Origin: an uncultured Aquimarina sp.
GTDB taxonomy: Bacteria; Bacteroidota; Bacteroidia; Flavobacteriales; Flavobacteriaceae
Assembly (NCBI GenBank): GCA_947500545.1
Contig: CANMSO010000005.1
Coordinates: 124,001-188,000 of the forward strand
DNA length: 64,000 bases
Reading direction: 5' to 3'
Shown here: in pieces, positions 1 through 8,521 of the stretch
Layout of the letters: every line of letters begins with the position of its first letter
Position numbering within the stretch: position 1 is the first letter of the stretch
Translations under genes and position numbers: made by a program
The notes under the pieces: model-generated
Told to the model about the DNA's origin: nothing
The model's database searches: none
What the model saw: only the letters and a program-made list of their open reading frames with translations

Positions 1-2
1 TC

Positions 3-878
3 TTCTTTTTCATATTTATTAGTATTAGATTATTTATAATAGATTTATACTACACACCAACAGATTCAATGGCTCCTTCGATACCTTCTAAAAGCTATTT
101 GATTGTTTCTAAAATTTCATATGGTGCTAAACTTCCTGACAACACCAGAAAAATACCCTATCTCTCAAAATTTATACAAAATCAGCCCTTGACTTTTTTT
201 AAAAACAAGAGACTGCTGGGTTTTCAAAATATTAAGCAGAATAATATTGTCCTCTTTGATTTCAATGGGACTCCTCTTTTAAAAAGAGCAATGGGTTTGC
301 CAAGAGATACCGTTAGAATCATAAATGGAACATTATATATAAATGGAGCTGAAGAACAATTCGACAAAAGTAAGTACAAGTATACCTTTACTAAAGATGC
401 TAACATTCGCAATAAATTATTAACGATAACAGATAAAATCTATTCTATTAACGACAATAATTTTGAAATAGAATTAACAAAGAACGAGTTCAAAAAAGTA
501 AAAAACCTAGACATTGAACTTGAAGCCAGATATTATAAGAAAGATACTACTGATGCTGAAGGTACATCTCCCAAAGGGAAAAGAAAATTATGGACAAGAA
601 ATGATTATGGGCCATATGTAGTACCCTATAAAGGAATGGAAATAGTATTAGACGAAGAGAATTTATCTCTTTATACTGAAATTTTATTACAACATGAAAA
701 TTTCGAATTTATTAAAGAAGCAAAAATCAAAATTGAAGAAAATACTCCCATGATTTACACGTTTAACAACGATTACTACTTTTTTATGGGTGATAATAGA
801 ATGGAATCTATGGATTCAAGATTTTTAGGAGTTTTTCCTTTCAAAAATATTTTAGGTAGAGTTATATACGATTTTTAG
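3..878 (+). CDS. Signal peptidase I (S26 family), 5' end outside the window
   Basis: This membrane serine protease should cleave signal or leader peptides on the periplasmic side of the inner membrane. The frame stays open from the ATG at 69 back to the window edge, so the gene is 5'-truncated. The upstream codons matter: they encode a hydrophobic stretch and then T-D-S-M-A-P, in which the Ser codon at 66-68 is the expected catalytic Ser of the S-M-x-P box. Starting at 69 would delete the nucleophile. Other S26 landmarks are L-I-V-x-K-x-x-Y-G just after, K-R-A-M-G-L-P-R-D (general-base Lys box) and G-D-N-R...S-x-D-S-R-F-L-G near the C-terminus. It lies 11 nt before the transglutaminase-like gene, so they are probably co-transcribed. 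A role in processing the leader peptides encoded downstream is inference. Confidence 0.9.
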   Translation, partial: FFFIFISIRLFIIDLYYTPTDSMAPSIPSKSYLIVSKISYGAKLPDNTRKIPYLSKFIQNQPLTFFKNKRLLGFQNIKQNNIVLFDFNGTPLLKRAMGLPRDTVRIINGTLYINGAEEQFDKSKYKYTFTKDANIRNKLLTITDKIYSINDNNFEIELTKNEFKKVKNLDIELEARYYKKDTTDAEGTSPKGKRKLWTRNDYGPYVVPYKGMEIVLDEENLSLYTEILLQHENFEFIKEAKIKIEENTPMIYTFNNDYYFFMGDNRMESMDSRFLGVFPFKNILGRVIYDF

Positions 879-889
879 ACCTTAAGACT

Positions 890-2428
890 ATGACAATAAG
901 AACATTTTTAGGCATATTTTTAATTTTTGTTTTGATTTCTTGCCAGAATGATAATTACTCAGACAAATTAGATCGAGTACTACAAAAAAGTACTAACAAA
1001 GAAGAACTGCTTAAAGCTATTCGCTTTTTTGAAAATGATTCCTTAAAGAAAAAAGCTGTTTATTTCCTTATAGAAAACATGATGAATAAAGGTAGTGTTT
1101 TGTATACCGAAAATGATAAACTAGGTAATGTACTTAATCATGATTGGGGAAAGCACCCCACATATACTGATGCTCTTAACTCCAGTAAAAAAAATGGGAT
1201 TCATATACAAAAAGACACTGTATTTTATGATATAAATTCAATAAAAGCTGAATTTTTGATTCAAAATATTAACGATGCTTTCGAGACCCGTAAAAAGCCA
1301 TGGAATAAAAATATAGATTTTGAAAATTTTCTCAATTACGTGTTACCCTATAGAGACCGATCAGAGGAATTATCAGATAACTGGAGAAATACCGTTTTAA
1401 AAAAATACGCTTGGAATGATACTTTACAAGAAGAAAATAATGTATTGATTTTAAAAAGGGCAAACGATTCCTTAAAATCAAATTTTAAATTTAACTACAA
1501 TTACACATTGTCTTTCCCTTACCCTAACTTTACTAGAATGGACAGTTTAGGTGAAGGTACTTGTCCATATATGACATCTTATACCATATACAACATGAGG
1601 GGATTAGGTATTCCGGTTACACGAGATTACGTGCCCTATTGGACAAACATACACCACTTTAGTAATCATGAATGGAATTCAATGCTGGGTACAGATGGTA
1701 AATGGTATGGATTTATGGGGTGCGAAGCTAATCCTCCTAGCTATAAACCAATATTTCATGCAGCTAAAGTATTTAGAGAAACTTTTGCTATAAATGATAT
1801 TGCATTGCATAAAATGTATGAAAAGAGAAGCGATATACCCGCAGAGTTTAGGCGAACAGATATTATAGATGTTACTCATGAATATTATCCTTCTGGAAAT
1901 ATTACTCTTACCACACCACCATCTTGCATAAACGAAAAAGCGTTATTTCTTGCAATTTATAATCAAAAAAGATGGAGGGTTGTTTACTGGGGACTTACTA
2001 ATGAAAATCAGGTGACTTTTAAAAACATGTCAAAGGATGTAGTGTATCTATTAATGAGAAAGGAACCCAATGGAGCTTATGTTTCTGTAAGTAATCCTTT
2101 TCTTTATACTAATGATGGGACTACAATAGATATAATTGAGGATGAGAAACAGACCGAAATTGTATCAGTACATTCGTTTGGATTAGGATACTTAGGAGGA
2201 AAGGACTTTGTTAACCCCCTAGAGGAAGGCAAATCTTATACTCTTAGATATTGGAAAAATAACACTTGGGAAAAAATTGAATCTAAAACAACCATTAAAG
2301 AAAATGACACGCTTCATTTTTCGAATATTCCTAAAAATGCGCTTTTATCGCTTGGGAGAGATGAAAAAGAAAACAATGCCGGAGAACAACTTTTTATATT
2401 TCAAAATAACACTCAAGCATTTTATTAA
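890..2428 (+). CDS. Transglutaminase-like (papain-fold) lipoprotein
   Basis: This 512-residue protein begins with a lipoprotein signal peptide whose lipobox is L-I-S-C near residue 18. A transglutaminase-like core is visible at roughly 205-285: Cys225 in G-E-G-T-C-P-Y, His260 in N-H-E-W and Asp269 in T-D-G-K-W match the Cys-His-Asp triad order of the superfamily. The C-terminal half looks like beta-rich accessory domains. Bacteroidota proteins of this fold are usually proteases or transamidases of unknown substrate. The gene is packed between the S26 peptidase and the O-antigen-ligase-like gene. The context allows a role in peptide maturation, but this is inference. Confidence 0.75.
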   Translation: MTIRTFLGIFLIFVLISCQNDNYSDKLDRVLQKSTNKEELLKAIRFFENDSLKKKAVYFLIENMMNKGSVLYTENDKLGNVLNHDWGKHPTYTDALNSSKKNGIHIQKDTVFYDINSIKAEFLIQNINDAFETRKKPWNKNIDFENFLNYVLPYRDRSEELSDNWRNTVLKKYAWNDTLQEENNVLILKRANDSLKSNFKFNYNYTLSFPYPNFTRMDSLGEGTCPYMTSYTIYNMRGLGIPVTRDYVPYWTNIHHFSNHEWNSMLGTDGKWYGFMGCEANPPSYKPIFHAAKVFRETFAINDIALHKMYEKRSDIPAEFRRTDIIDVTHEYYPSGNITLTTPPSCINEKALFLAIYNQKRWRVVYWGLTNENQVTFKNMSKDVVYLLMRKEPNGAYVSVSNPFLYTNDGTTIDIIEDEKQTEIVSVHSFGLGYLGGKDFVNPLEEGKSYTLRYWKNNTWEKIESKTTIKENDTLHFSNIPKNALLSLGRDEKENNAGEQLFIFQNNTQAFY

Positions 2429-2462
2429 ACTCCTACTAAATTAATGTAATCAAAAATTAGTT

Positions 2463-4256
2463 TTGAAAGTTAAAATAATACTATCCGTTTTTATAGTTCC
2501 ATTAATTCTTCTTGGTTTTTTTGGTTTCAAAACTATTTCTGGTTTAATACCTTTTCAAAAAGATTTTTATTTTATCTTTTTATGTACTGTATTCATAATT
2601 GCACACTCTTTTTTTGTAAAAAACTGGTCCTTTAACAGGATCGATATTATACTTTTACTTTTTACAATTTATCTGTGCATCAATAATTATGATTCAATCC
2701 ATCAATCCGCAAGTTTACTTAACAGCGTATATCTTTTTGGATTTTATTTGCTTTTAAAGCAATTTTTGACCAAATCACAAATTGCACTAAAAACTACAAG
2801 TGCAATTCTGATTATTTGTTTTTCCCTGTACACTTTACACGGATTCTTACAGAATTATGATATACTTTTGCAAGCCAGCACCTTGAACAAAGTATCTGGT
2901 TACTATAATAACCCAGCTCCATATGCCGCTATTTTGATTTCTTTAATTGGCTTTCCCTTGGCAAAATTGAATTTAAAAAGTCATGATACCAACTTAAACA
3001 AATGGAATAAAACAATTGAGTATGCCACACTTATTTTAATCCTATTAGGAGTTGCAACTATTGTATTTACAAAAAGTCGTGCAGCACTTATGGCGATAGC
3101 CACAAGTATTACCTTTTTATTTATTCTAAAAACAGATTGGATAAAACAAATATCGACCAAACTTGGGCTAAGTTCTAAAAAGCTCTTTGGAATTGTTGGC
3201 CTGGCTATTCTAATGATTCTTTTTCTTCTGTATTTATTGAGGCCTGATTCTGCATATGGCAGGTTAATCATTTGGAAAATTTCGCTTACAGAAATGTTTA
3301 TAGAACACCCTGTTTTTGGTCATGGAATTGACGCTTTCCAAAATCACTATATGGAGTATCAAGCACAATATTTTAAGAACAACATTACTTCTATAGGTGA
3401 AAAATTTTCTGCAGCTAATACACCATATGCTTTTAATGAGTTTATTAAGATCTTAATCGAACAAGGGATCATAGGTCTATTGCTATTTCTAGCAATTATT
3501 ATATCCACGTTTTATTTTGGTTTCAAAAAATTAAAAGAAACAAATAACACTATCAATAAAGAAATACTAATTGCCGCTATAACTAGTTTAATTTCTATTT
3601 TGGTTTTTAGTAATTTTTCATATCCATTTCATGATATTACAAGTCAAGTAATTTTTTACAGTATCATAGCTATAATTTCCAGTCAATTAAATCCTTCTCT
3701 AGAATTTAGAACCAAACCTATGTCATCGCTGATTTATAGTTTTTTTATTTTGGCTTTGGCCATTTTCTCTTTATTAAAGCAACATAATACATACGAAGCT
3801 TATGAAATATGGAGTAAAAACAGGTCTTTTGACAAAAAAATAGAATCATTAGAAAGCGTAATGCCATTTTTTAATCATCAAGGAATGTTTTATATTGATT
3901 ATGCTGATGCGCTTTATGAAAGTGATCAAAAAGAAAAAGCGATACGGTTTCTTGAAAAAGGTAAGTCATATACCTCTAATCCTTCATTATACAATAAATT
4001 GGGTAGATATTATGATAAAGGGATAAACAATGTGAAACAAGCAACTAGTGCTTATAATGAGGTGTCCTATGCCCTACCCTATAAATTCTCTCCTAAATAT
4101 AAGTTGTTAAAAATGTATGAGCGAAACGGCCTGAAGCATTTAGCATATACAACAGCCCTAGAAATCAATGAAATGCCTATAAAAATAGATTCAGAGACAC
4201 TACAAAACATGAAGAATCACGCCAAAAAGATTATAGCAGAAAACTCCAAAGAGTAA
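2463..4256 (+). CDS. O-antigen ligase/polymerase family membrane protein with TPR-like tail
   Basis: This is a polytopic inner-membrane protein of 597 residues with many hydrophobic helices through about residue 430. The segment R-L-I-I-W-K-I-S...H-P-V-F-G-H-G-I-D-A-F around 265-295 is the Wzy_C (O-antigen ligase, WaaL/PglL) signature. The soluble C-terminus (about 450-597) has helical repeats resembling TPRs. Family members transfer lipid-linked glycans to lipid A or, in the PglL branch, to proteins. The chosen start is TTG, because no ATG lies nearby and the product then begins with a good first membrane helix. It sits between a processing-enzyme pair and the peptide array, so protein or peptide glycosylation is possible but unproven. 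Confidence 0.78.
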   Translation: MKVKIILSVFIVPLILLGFFGFKTISGLIPFQKDFYFIFLCTVFIIAHSFFVKNWSFNRIDIILLLFTIYLCINNYDSIHQSASLLNSVYLFGFYLLLKQFLTKSQIALKTTSAILIICFSLYTLHGFLQNYDILLQASTLNKVSGYYNNPAPYAAILISLIGFPLAKLNLKSHDTNLNKWNKTIEYATLILILLGVATIVFTKSRAALMAIATSITFLFILKTDWIKQISTKLGLSSKKLFGIVGLAILMILFLLYLLRPDSAYGRLIIWKISLTEMFIEHPVFGHGIDAFQNHYMEYQAQYFKNNITSIGEKFSAANTPYAFNEFIKILIEQGIIGLLLFLAIIISTFYFGFKKLKETNNTINKEILIAAITSLISILVFSNFSYPFHDITSQVIFYSIIAIISSQLNPSLEFRTKPMSSLIYSFFILALAIFSLLKQHNTYEAYEIWSKNRSFDKKIESLESVMPFFNHQGMFYIDYADALYESDQKEKAIRFLEKGKSYTSNPSLYNKLGRYYDKGINNVKQATSAYNEVSYALPYKFSPKYKLLKMYERNGLKHLAYTTALEINEMPIKIDSETLQNMKNHAKKIIAENSKE

Positions 4257-4291
4257 TTTTTTTCACTTTTCTAGAATTAATTAAGGTTGTC

Positions 4292-4320
4292 TTTTTTTTA
4301 TTAACACGCAAACGTTGTAG
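4292..4320. repeat. Intergenic repeat, copy A of three
   Basis: A run of T residues followed by TTAACACGCAAACGTTGTAG recurs at 7933-7962 and 10527-10558 with only a few changes. All three copies lie in intergenic DNA ahead of array genes. The function is unknown; a promoter or recombination footprint is possible. Confidence 0.5.
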
Positions 4321-4426
4321 TAACTGTTTCCACCATAGAGTTTCTGTCTTTTCAGTACAGGATCTTTAAAAAAACCGTTAATTAGGTACGCTGATTTCAC
4401 AAACATGAGGCTCTAATTTCAAATTT

Positions 4427-5497
4427 ATGGGGATACGTTTAATCAAGGTATTGGTAATCATTTTTTTATACAATTCTAGTGTAGCTCAAACTCAATATTT
4501 AGGGAGAGAATGTAAAAAACTTACTAATGATAATTTCAAAGAAAGTATTGATTTGGTATCAAAACCACTGGCTATAGCAGAAGGTAAATTGATTGCACCT
4601 GTAAAAACAATTCTTTTAGATAAATATTTGATCATTTCAGATTTAGATACACAAAAAAACACCCACATTATTGACATAGAAGAAGAAAAATATTTGGGCC
4701 AGTTTATAGATATTGGTTCTGGACCTAATCAAATATCACGCTTAGGGGCTTTATCTAAAATTGACGACACTTCATTTTTAGTATCTGATCCTTATGAAAA
4801 AAAATACATTGGTTTTAAAGTCGATAAACTTCTGAACTCATCAGTACCATACACAAGGGGTACATATGAAGAAGATGGTCACCTTAATTTTTTAGATTAC
4901 GATATCAAGAATAATAAATTATTCTATTCAGGACTATTAACCCAAGAATATCGATTGTTTGAGAAAGATATTAATTCTGGTGCTATCACTGGTCATGAAC
5001 AACTATTAAGTTCACCTTCTGGAACCAATACTATTGAGGTGAAAAACTTTCTATCTATAGCAAAGGTTGCACGTTTTAATTCTCATTTTGCTTTTGCTTA
5101 TGAAGGTGTACCACTAGTAGAAATTTTTGATTACAAGAATCAAAAACTAACCTCTGTACTTATTCCCCACAGTAAACAACCAAAATACTTCACTTCTGTA
5201 GAAGAAGGGGAAACTCTATTAGGCATCACTAGAGAATCAATCTATGAGTTTCTAGACATTCGTATAACAGACAAATATGTATATGCATTATATAGAGGGC
5301 AAGAATTTTCAAACGAAGAACCAAAAAAAAGTGTTCTTTATGTGTTAGATTATAAACTAACGCCTATTAAGAAGTATAATTTGGATGCTGAAATAGTCTC
5401 TATAGCCATACATAATGATACTACTATGTATGCAATACAAACATCTCCGTTTATTAGATCGGCAGGAGGAAGCATACGTGTTTATGATCTAAACTAA
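4427..5497 (+). CDS. Six-bladed beta-propeller protein, BF3164/TolB-like (array unit 1)
   Basis: This 356-residue exported protein has a type I-like signal peptide (cleavage probable after S-S-V-A-Q, residues 17-21), not the lipobox seen in its three paralogues in the window. The body is beta-rich. It matches those paralogues at the Y-L-G-R-E-like start of the mature region, at K-Y-L-G-Q-F followed by G-S-G-P-N-Q-I, and at P-I-K-K-Y-N-L near the end. The match fits the BF3164-like (TolB-like six-bladed propeller) family that often neighbours NVEALA peptides in Bacteroidota. Two peptide genes follow immediately. The biochemical role is unknown; binding the exported peptide is a hypothesis. Confidence 0.75.
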   Translation: MGIRLIKVLVIIFLYNSSVAQTQYLGRECKKLTNDNFKESIDLVSKPLAIAEGKLIAPVKTILLDKYLIISDLDTQKNTHIIDIEEEKYLGQFIDIGSGPNQISRLGALSKIDDTSFLVSDPYEKKYIGFKVDKLLNSSVPYTRGTYEEDGHLNFLDYDIKNNKLFYSGLLTQEYRLFEKDINSGAITGHEQLLSSPSGTNTIEVKNFLSIAKVARFNSHFAFAYEGVPLVEIFDYKNQKLTSVLIPHSKQPKYFTSVEEGETLLGITRESIYEFLDIRITDKYVYALYRGQEFSNEEPKKSVLYVLDYKLTPIKKYNLDAEIVSIAIHNDTTMYAIQTSPFIRSAGGSIRVYDLN

Positions 5498-5533
5498 TAA
5501 CGATGAGTTCTATGTTATCAATTAATCTTTTTT

Positions 5534-5570
5534 AAGGTGATAACCGAAAAACCTTTAATAGAGTAGGTAT
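5534..5570 (+). promoter_or_regulatory. Conserved stem-loop leader element, copy 1
   Basis: AAGGT (5534-5538) pairs with ACCTT (5551-5555) across a 12-nt loop ending in AACCGAAAA. The stem is followed by the shared tail AGAGTAGGTA. The other four copies have C and G where this one has T and A, a compensatory change that keeps the base pair. It ends 20 nt before the peptide start and probably lies in the 5' UTR. Confidence 0.65.
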
Positions 5571-5590
5571 TTTCATTAAATCATTTAATT

Positions 5591-5806
5591 ATGAAAAAAA
5601 AGTTTTTAATTCCAGTTGTTGGATTATTCGTTTGTGCAATGACATTTTCGTCTTTAGGAAATTCGTCTGTTAGTACAACCTCTGGCTTATTTATTGAATC
5701 TGATAATATTGCTTTGGCAGAAGGCAACGGGTGGTGGTGCATGTACTGCAGAACATGTAGTGACAGTTGCCAAGGATATCGAAATTCAAAAATGATGTAT
5801 TTCTAA
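5591..5806 (+). CDS. NVEALA-like Cys-rich precursor peptide 1
   Basis: This is a 71-residue secreted peptide precursor. Residues 1-22 form a K-K-K plus hydrophobic export segment. Residues 32-44 (G-L-F-I-E-S-D-N-I-A-L-A-E) are nearly invariant in all five paralogues and correspond to the NVEALA leader motif. A-L-A at 41-43 fits a signal-peptidase -3/-1 site. The predicted core, 44-71, contains W-W-C and Cys at 50, 53, 56 and 60. Leader and 5' region are almost identical to the gene at 5933, which points to recent duplication. No known function; a bioactive or structural surface peptide is plausible. Confidence 0.85.
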   Translation: MKKKFLIPVVGLFVCAMTFSSLGNSSVSTTSGLFIESDNIALAEGNGWWCMYCRTCSDSCQGYRNSKMMYF

Positions 5807-5875
5807 AAGTCAAATTACTCTTTTTCAAACTGATACTTTAATCAAAATCAGGTGAAATGAATAATGAAGTCAAAA

Positions 5876-5912
5876 AAGGCGGAAACCGAAAAGCCTTAAA
5901 TAGAGTAGGTAT
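5876..5912 (+). promoter_or_regulatory. Conserved stem-loop leader element, copy 2
   Basis: AAGGC (5876-5880) pairs with GCCTT (5893-5897) around the loop GGAAACCGAAAA, followed by TAGAGTAGGTA. It lies just upstream of the second peptide gene at the same spacing as copy 1. Confidence 0.65.
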
Positions 5913-5932
5913 ATTCATTAAATCATTTAATT

Positions 5933-6148
5933 ATGAAAAAAAAGTTTTTAATTCCAGTTGTTGGATTATTCGTATGTGCAATGGCATTTTCATCTTTGGG
6001 AAATTCATCTAACAGCGAAGCTTCGGGCTTATTTGTTGAATCTGATAATATCGCTTTAGCAGAAGGCAGCGGTTGGTGGTGTAATTACTGCAGAACATGT
6101 GGTGATCGTTGTCAAGGATATGACAATTCAAAAAGACAATGCTTCTAA
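5933..6148 (+). CDS. NVEALA-like Cys-rich precursor peptide 2
   Basis: This 71-residue precursor is a close duplicate of peptide 1. The first 26 residues differ at one position, and the D-N-I-A-L-A-E leader end is identical. The core keeps W-W-C-x-Y-C-R-T-C and Cys at 50, 53, 56 and 60, and adds Cys70. Most differences from peptide 1 lie between 27 and 35 and after residue 45, as expected for a fixed leader with a diversifying product region. A perfect 10-bp terminator follows 17 nt after the stop. Function unknown. Confidence 0.85.
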   Translation: MKKKFLIPVVGLFVCAMAFSSLGNSSNSEASGLFVESDNIALAEGSGWWCNYCRTCGDRCQGYDNSKRQCF

Positions 6149-6164
6149 GGATTGAATAGTTCTA

Positions 6165-6194
6165 TCTGGGCAAATTGGATTTGCCCAGATTTTT
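6165..6194 (+). terminator. Rho-independent terminator after peptide 2
   Basis: TCTGGGCAAA (6165-6174) and TTTGCCCAGA (6180-6189) form a perfect 10-bp stem with a 5-nt loop, followed directly by five T residues. It separates the peptide transcript from the next propeller gene. Confidence 0.85.
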
Positions 6195-6219
6195 AATTTA
6201 TATATAAGACAAAAAAATT

Positions 6220-7287
6220 ATGCAGAAAAGGATTTTCTCACTTATAGCAATCATATGTATATTAACTGGTTGTAGTTTAGATAGTACCTTTCTTGGTAGA
6301 GAATATAAAAAAATTAAAGATTTGGATTTCGGTGCGACCATCCAATTAAAATCCGAACCATTATCCTATATAAAGAATCAATTAGTAAGGCCTGCGCAAT
6401 TATTACTCATGAATGATTTGTTATTAGTAACAGATAACAAATCAGAAAAGCCATTACATGTAATCAACTTGAAGGAACAAAAATATCTGGGTCAGTTTAT
6501 TAATAAAGGAGAGGGACCTAATGAGATATCGTCTCCATGGAAACTTTCGAAAGTTGATGAAAACTCCTTTATCATTACCGATATAAGGCAAAGAAAATAT
6601 CTTGGATATACGCTAGAAAATTTACTAGCTTCCTCTACTCCATTTACAGAAGAAAAAACAGTGCAAACAGGTTTTGTTAGTTCTTTTTTTTATGATAAAG
6701 ATCATAATAAATTGTTCTACACAGGAAATTTAACCGACAATTACAGATTACATGAGAAAAACCTGAATTCTAAAGAAGTCAAAGGATATGCTACACTTTT
6801 AGAAGCAGACTCAGGATCAAACACAATTGAAGTTAAAAATCATCTCTCACATACAGGTGCATCAGCAAATAAAGACTATTCTTTATTTGTCTTTTCTTAT
6901 ATTTATTCACCAATATTAGAAACTTATAATATTAAAACTAAAGAATTAAAAACTGTTGTTATACCACATGATAATGAACCAATTTATAGATCACGTATAA
7001 ACGAAGGTGTAACAGAGGTAGCCGTAACTCAAACTAGTTTATTAGAATTCACTTCATCAATCATTTCTGACAAATACATTTATGCCTTGTATGCTGGTAG
7101 ACCGATTTTTGAAGAAACTCCACATAATAGTACCATTTATGTTTTTGATCATGATCTCAATCCTATAAAAAAGTATAGCCTTAACGAAGAAATTGACACT
7201 TTCGTCATAAAAGATGATAATATACTTTATGGGTTAGATAATATTACAGAAATATATCCAAGAATATTAAAATACAAACTGGACTAA
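6220..7287 (+). CDS. Six-bladed beta-propeller lipoprotein, BF3164/TolB-like (array unit 2)
   Basis: This 355-residue lipoprotein has lipobox L-T-G-C (Cys18). It is a paralogue of the products of 4427, 8621 and 11190. Shared landmarks are F-L-G-R-E-Y-K-K after the anchor, K-Y-L-G-Q-F with G-E-G-P-N-E-I around residue 100, S-F-I-I-T-D-x-R-Q-R-K-Y-L-G, and N-P-I-K-K-Y-S-L near the C-terminus. The beta-rich pattern fits a TolB-like propeller facing the periplasm or cell surface. Its start codon lies 25 nt after the terminator that ends peptide 2. A CxxC thioredoxin-like gene follows 68 nt downstream, giving the propeller-thioredoxin-peptide cassette. Confidence 0.8.
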   Translation: MQKRIFSLIAIICILTGCSLDSTFLGREYKKIKDLDFGATIQLKSEPLSYIKNQLVRPAQLLLMNDLLLVTDNKSEKPLHVINLKEQKYLGQFINKGEGPNEISSPWKLSKVDENSFIITDIRQRKYLGYTLENLLASSTPFTEEKTVQTGFVSSFFYDKDHNKLFYTGNLTDNYRLHEKNLNSKEVKGYATLLEADSGSNTIEVKNHLSHTGASANKDYSLFVFSYIYSPILETYNIKTKELKTVVIPHDNEPIYRSRINEGVTEVAVTQTSLLEFTSSIISDKYIYALYAGRPIFEETPHNSTIYVFDHDLNPIKKYSLNEEIDTFVIKDDNILYGLDNITEIYPRILKYKLD

Positions 7288-7355
7288 TCATCTTCTCTTA
7301 CAGTCTTAAAAAAACATTATTCCCTTTACTAAAAACTACAAAAAATCTAAACAAC

Positions 7356-7898
7356 ATGAAATTTCATCATATCTTATTCCTAATTACACTTTTTTACATT
7401 AGCTGTGATGACTCTAGCAAAAAAAAAGTTAGTGAGCTAAATGCAAAAATTACCCAATACAATACTGAGTTTAAATCAAAAAAAGTGGATTTCGACCCTA
7501 CCATGAGACGATTAGGTGATTATCCAAACTCGAATAAAGATTTTAAAATTGTTGTTTGGCATAATGGAGATTGCGACCTGTGTTATTCTAAACTAAAAAA
7601 ATGGAAACTATTAGTTAGCGATTTTAATAAGGTAAATAATAATATTAGCTATGATTTTATAGTTTCTGGTGAGCATACAAATCATATAGAAAAATCATTA
7701 AGTAAAATTGAATTTCCAAGAGAATTGGCAGTTCTAGATTCTATGGAGACTTTCATACAAAAGAACGAGTTTTTGAATCACCCTGCATTTAACAGTATGA
7801 TATTAGATAAAGATGACAAAATAATTTTCATTGGCTCTCCGCTGAACTCTGAAAGCCTTAAGAATCATTACATCAATATTATTAATAATAGCCTGTAA
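7356..7898 (+). CDS. Thioredoxin-like CxxC lipoprotein (array unit 2)
   Basis: This 180-residue lipoprotein has lipobox Y-I-S-C near residue 17, then a charged helical linker (about 22-60) and a thioredoxin-fold core. The active-site-like motif is C73-D-L-C76 after the strand F-K-I-V-V-W-H. The C-terminal segment S-M-I-L-D-K-D-D-K-I-I-F-I-G-S-P-L is the beta-hairpin typical of TlpA/ResA-like proteins. It probably performs thiol-disulfide exchange in the periplasm; the Cys-containing peptides beside it are obvious candidate substrates (inference). Its last 154 bp and downstream DNA are duplicated at 10341. Confidence 0.78.
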   Translation: MKFHHILFLITLFYISCDDSSKKKVSELNAKITQYNTEFKSKKVDFDPTMRRLGDYPNSNKDFKIVVWHNGDCDLCYSKLKKWKLLVSDFNKVNNNISYDFIVSGEHTNHIEKSLSKIEFPRELAVLDSMETFIQKNEFLNHPAFNSMILDKDDKIIFIGSPLNSESLKNHYINIINNSL

Positions 7899-7932
7899 GT
7901 AAAAATCAAGATTGCTAAATATAGATGATTTC

Positions 7933-7962
7933 CTTTTTTATTAACACTCAAACGTTATAGTT
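7933..7962. repeat. Intergenic repeat, copy B of three
   Basis: TTAACACTCAAACGTTATAG preceded by a T-run. It lies inside the segmental duplication and matches copy A at 4292. Confidence 0.5.
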
Positions 7963-8082
7963 GAACATCGAGTACACATACTTATTTGTTGTTAATACGC
8001 TGTATTAAAAAAATTACGTTCTTGGTCTGAGCACAAAAAAGTAAGAAAAATCAAGCTCGACTGATTTCTAATAATTTTAATT

Positions 8083-8156
8083 TATCAAATTTTGTCATTG
8101 AAAATAGCACTTTATGACAAGGATTATTATGTCATAATTTTAATTAAAATTTGATA
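8083..8156 (+). promoter_or_regulatory. Nested inverted repeats upstream of peptide 3
   Basis: TATCAAATTTT (8083-8093) is the inverted repeat of 8146-8156. Inside it, TTATGACA (8112-8119) pairs with TGTCATAA (8130-8137), and AATTTTAATTAAAATT (8136-8151) is a perfect palindrome. The inner hairpin (as 7 bp) and the palindrome persist in the duplicated copy upstream of peptide 4; the outer pairing is degraded there. This could be an operator or promoter structure. It occupies the only gap over 300 bp in units 1-2 (7899-8239). Confidence 0.5.
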
Positions 8157-8180
8157 ACAGTAGGAGTGTTGAACATAAAA

Positions 8181-8216
8181 AAGGCGGAAACCGAAAAGCC
8201 TATAATAGAGTAGGTA
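8181..8216 (+). promoter_or_regulatory. Conserved stem-loop leader element, copy 3
   Basis: AAGGC (8181-8185), loop GGAAACCGAAAA, then GCC (8198-8200) with tail TAGAGTAGGTA. The outermost pair is lost here (GCCTA), leaving four pairs. It ends 24 nt before the peptide 3 start. Confidence 0.65.
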
Positions 8217-8239
8217 TATTTCTTTAAAATCATTTAATT

Positions 8240-8470
8240 ATGAAAAAAAAGTTTTTAATTCCAATTTTAGGAGTATTTGTATGTGCAATGTCATTTACAT
8301 TTACAAACAATTCCTCTACTAATGATGCTAGTGGTTTATTTATAGAGTCTGATAATATTGCTCTGGCAGAATCATATGGTTCAGGAAGATGTCAAAGTGT
8401 ACAGGACAACGTTATTTGTTTAAAACCTGAAGGTGGCTGGGAAAATTATGCTATTCGGGCTTTTAGGTAA
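8240..8470 (+). CDS. NVEALA-like precursor peptide 3
   Basis: This 76-residue precursor has the shared M-K-K-K-F-L-I-P export segment and the leader end G-L-F-I-E-S-D-N-I-A-L-A-E (32-44), with A-L-A at 41-43. Its core (44-76) differs completely from peptides 1, 2 and 5: only two Cys (51 and 60), an S-Y-G-S-G-R start and an A-I-R-A-F-R tail. The abrupt change from conserved leader to unrelated core is typical of leader-core precursors. A 9-bp hairpin lies about 50 nt downstream. Confidence 0.82.
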   Translation: MKKKFLIPILGVFVCAMSFTFTNNSSTNDASGLFIESDNIALAESYGSGRCQSVQDNVICLKPEGGWENYAIRAFR

Positions 8471-8521
8471 TAGATACAAATCTTTACGGTAATTTTATAA
8501 AAAAAACCGGAACTTACTTAC

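Larger units (their letters stand above)
7745..8263 (+). repeat. Segmental duplication, copy 1
   Basis: This stretch covers the 3' end of the thioredoxin-like gene, the whole intergenic region, the leader element and the first codons of peptide 3. It aligns without net length change to 10341-10859 at a constant offset of 2596 bp, with scattered substitutions. It marks a tandem duplication or recombination in the array. Confidence 0.85.

Noticed and set aside
5534..5570. Leader stem-loop as a known riboswitch (preQ1, c-di-GMP, SAM or similar)
   Set aside because: The element is a single short stem with a 12-nt loop and lacks the conserved cores of classes I can recall; no match could be supported.
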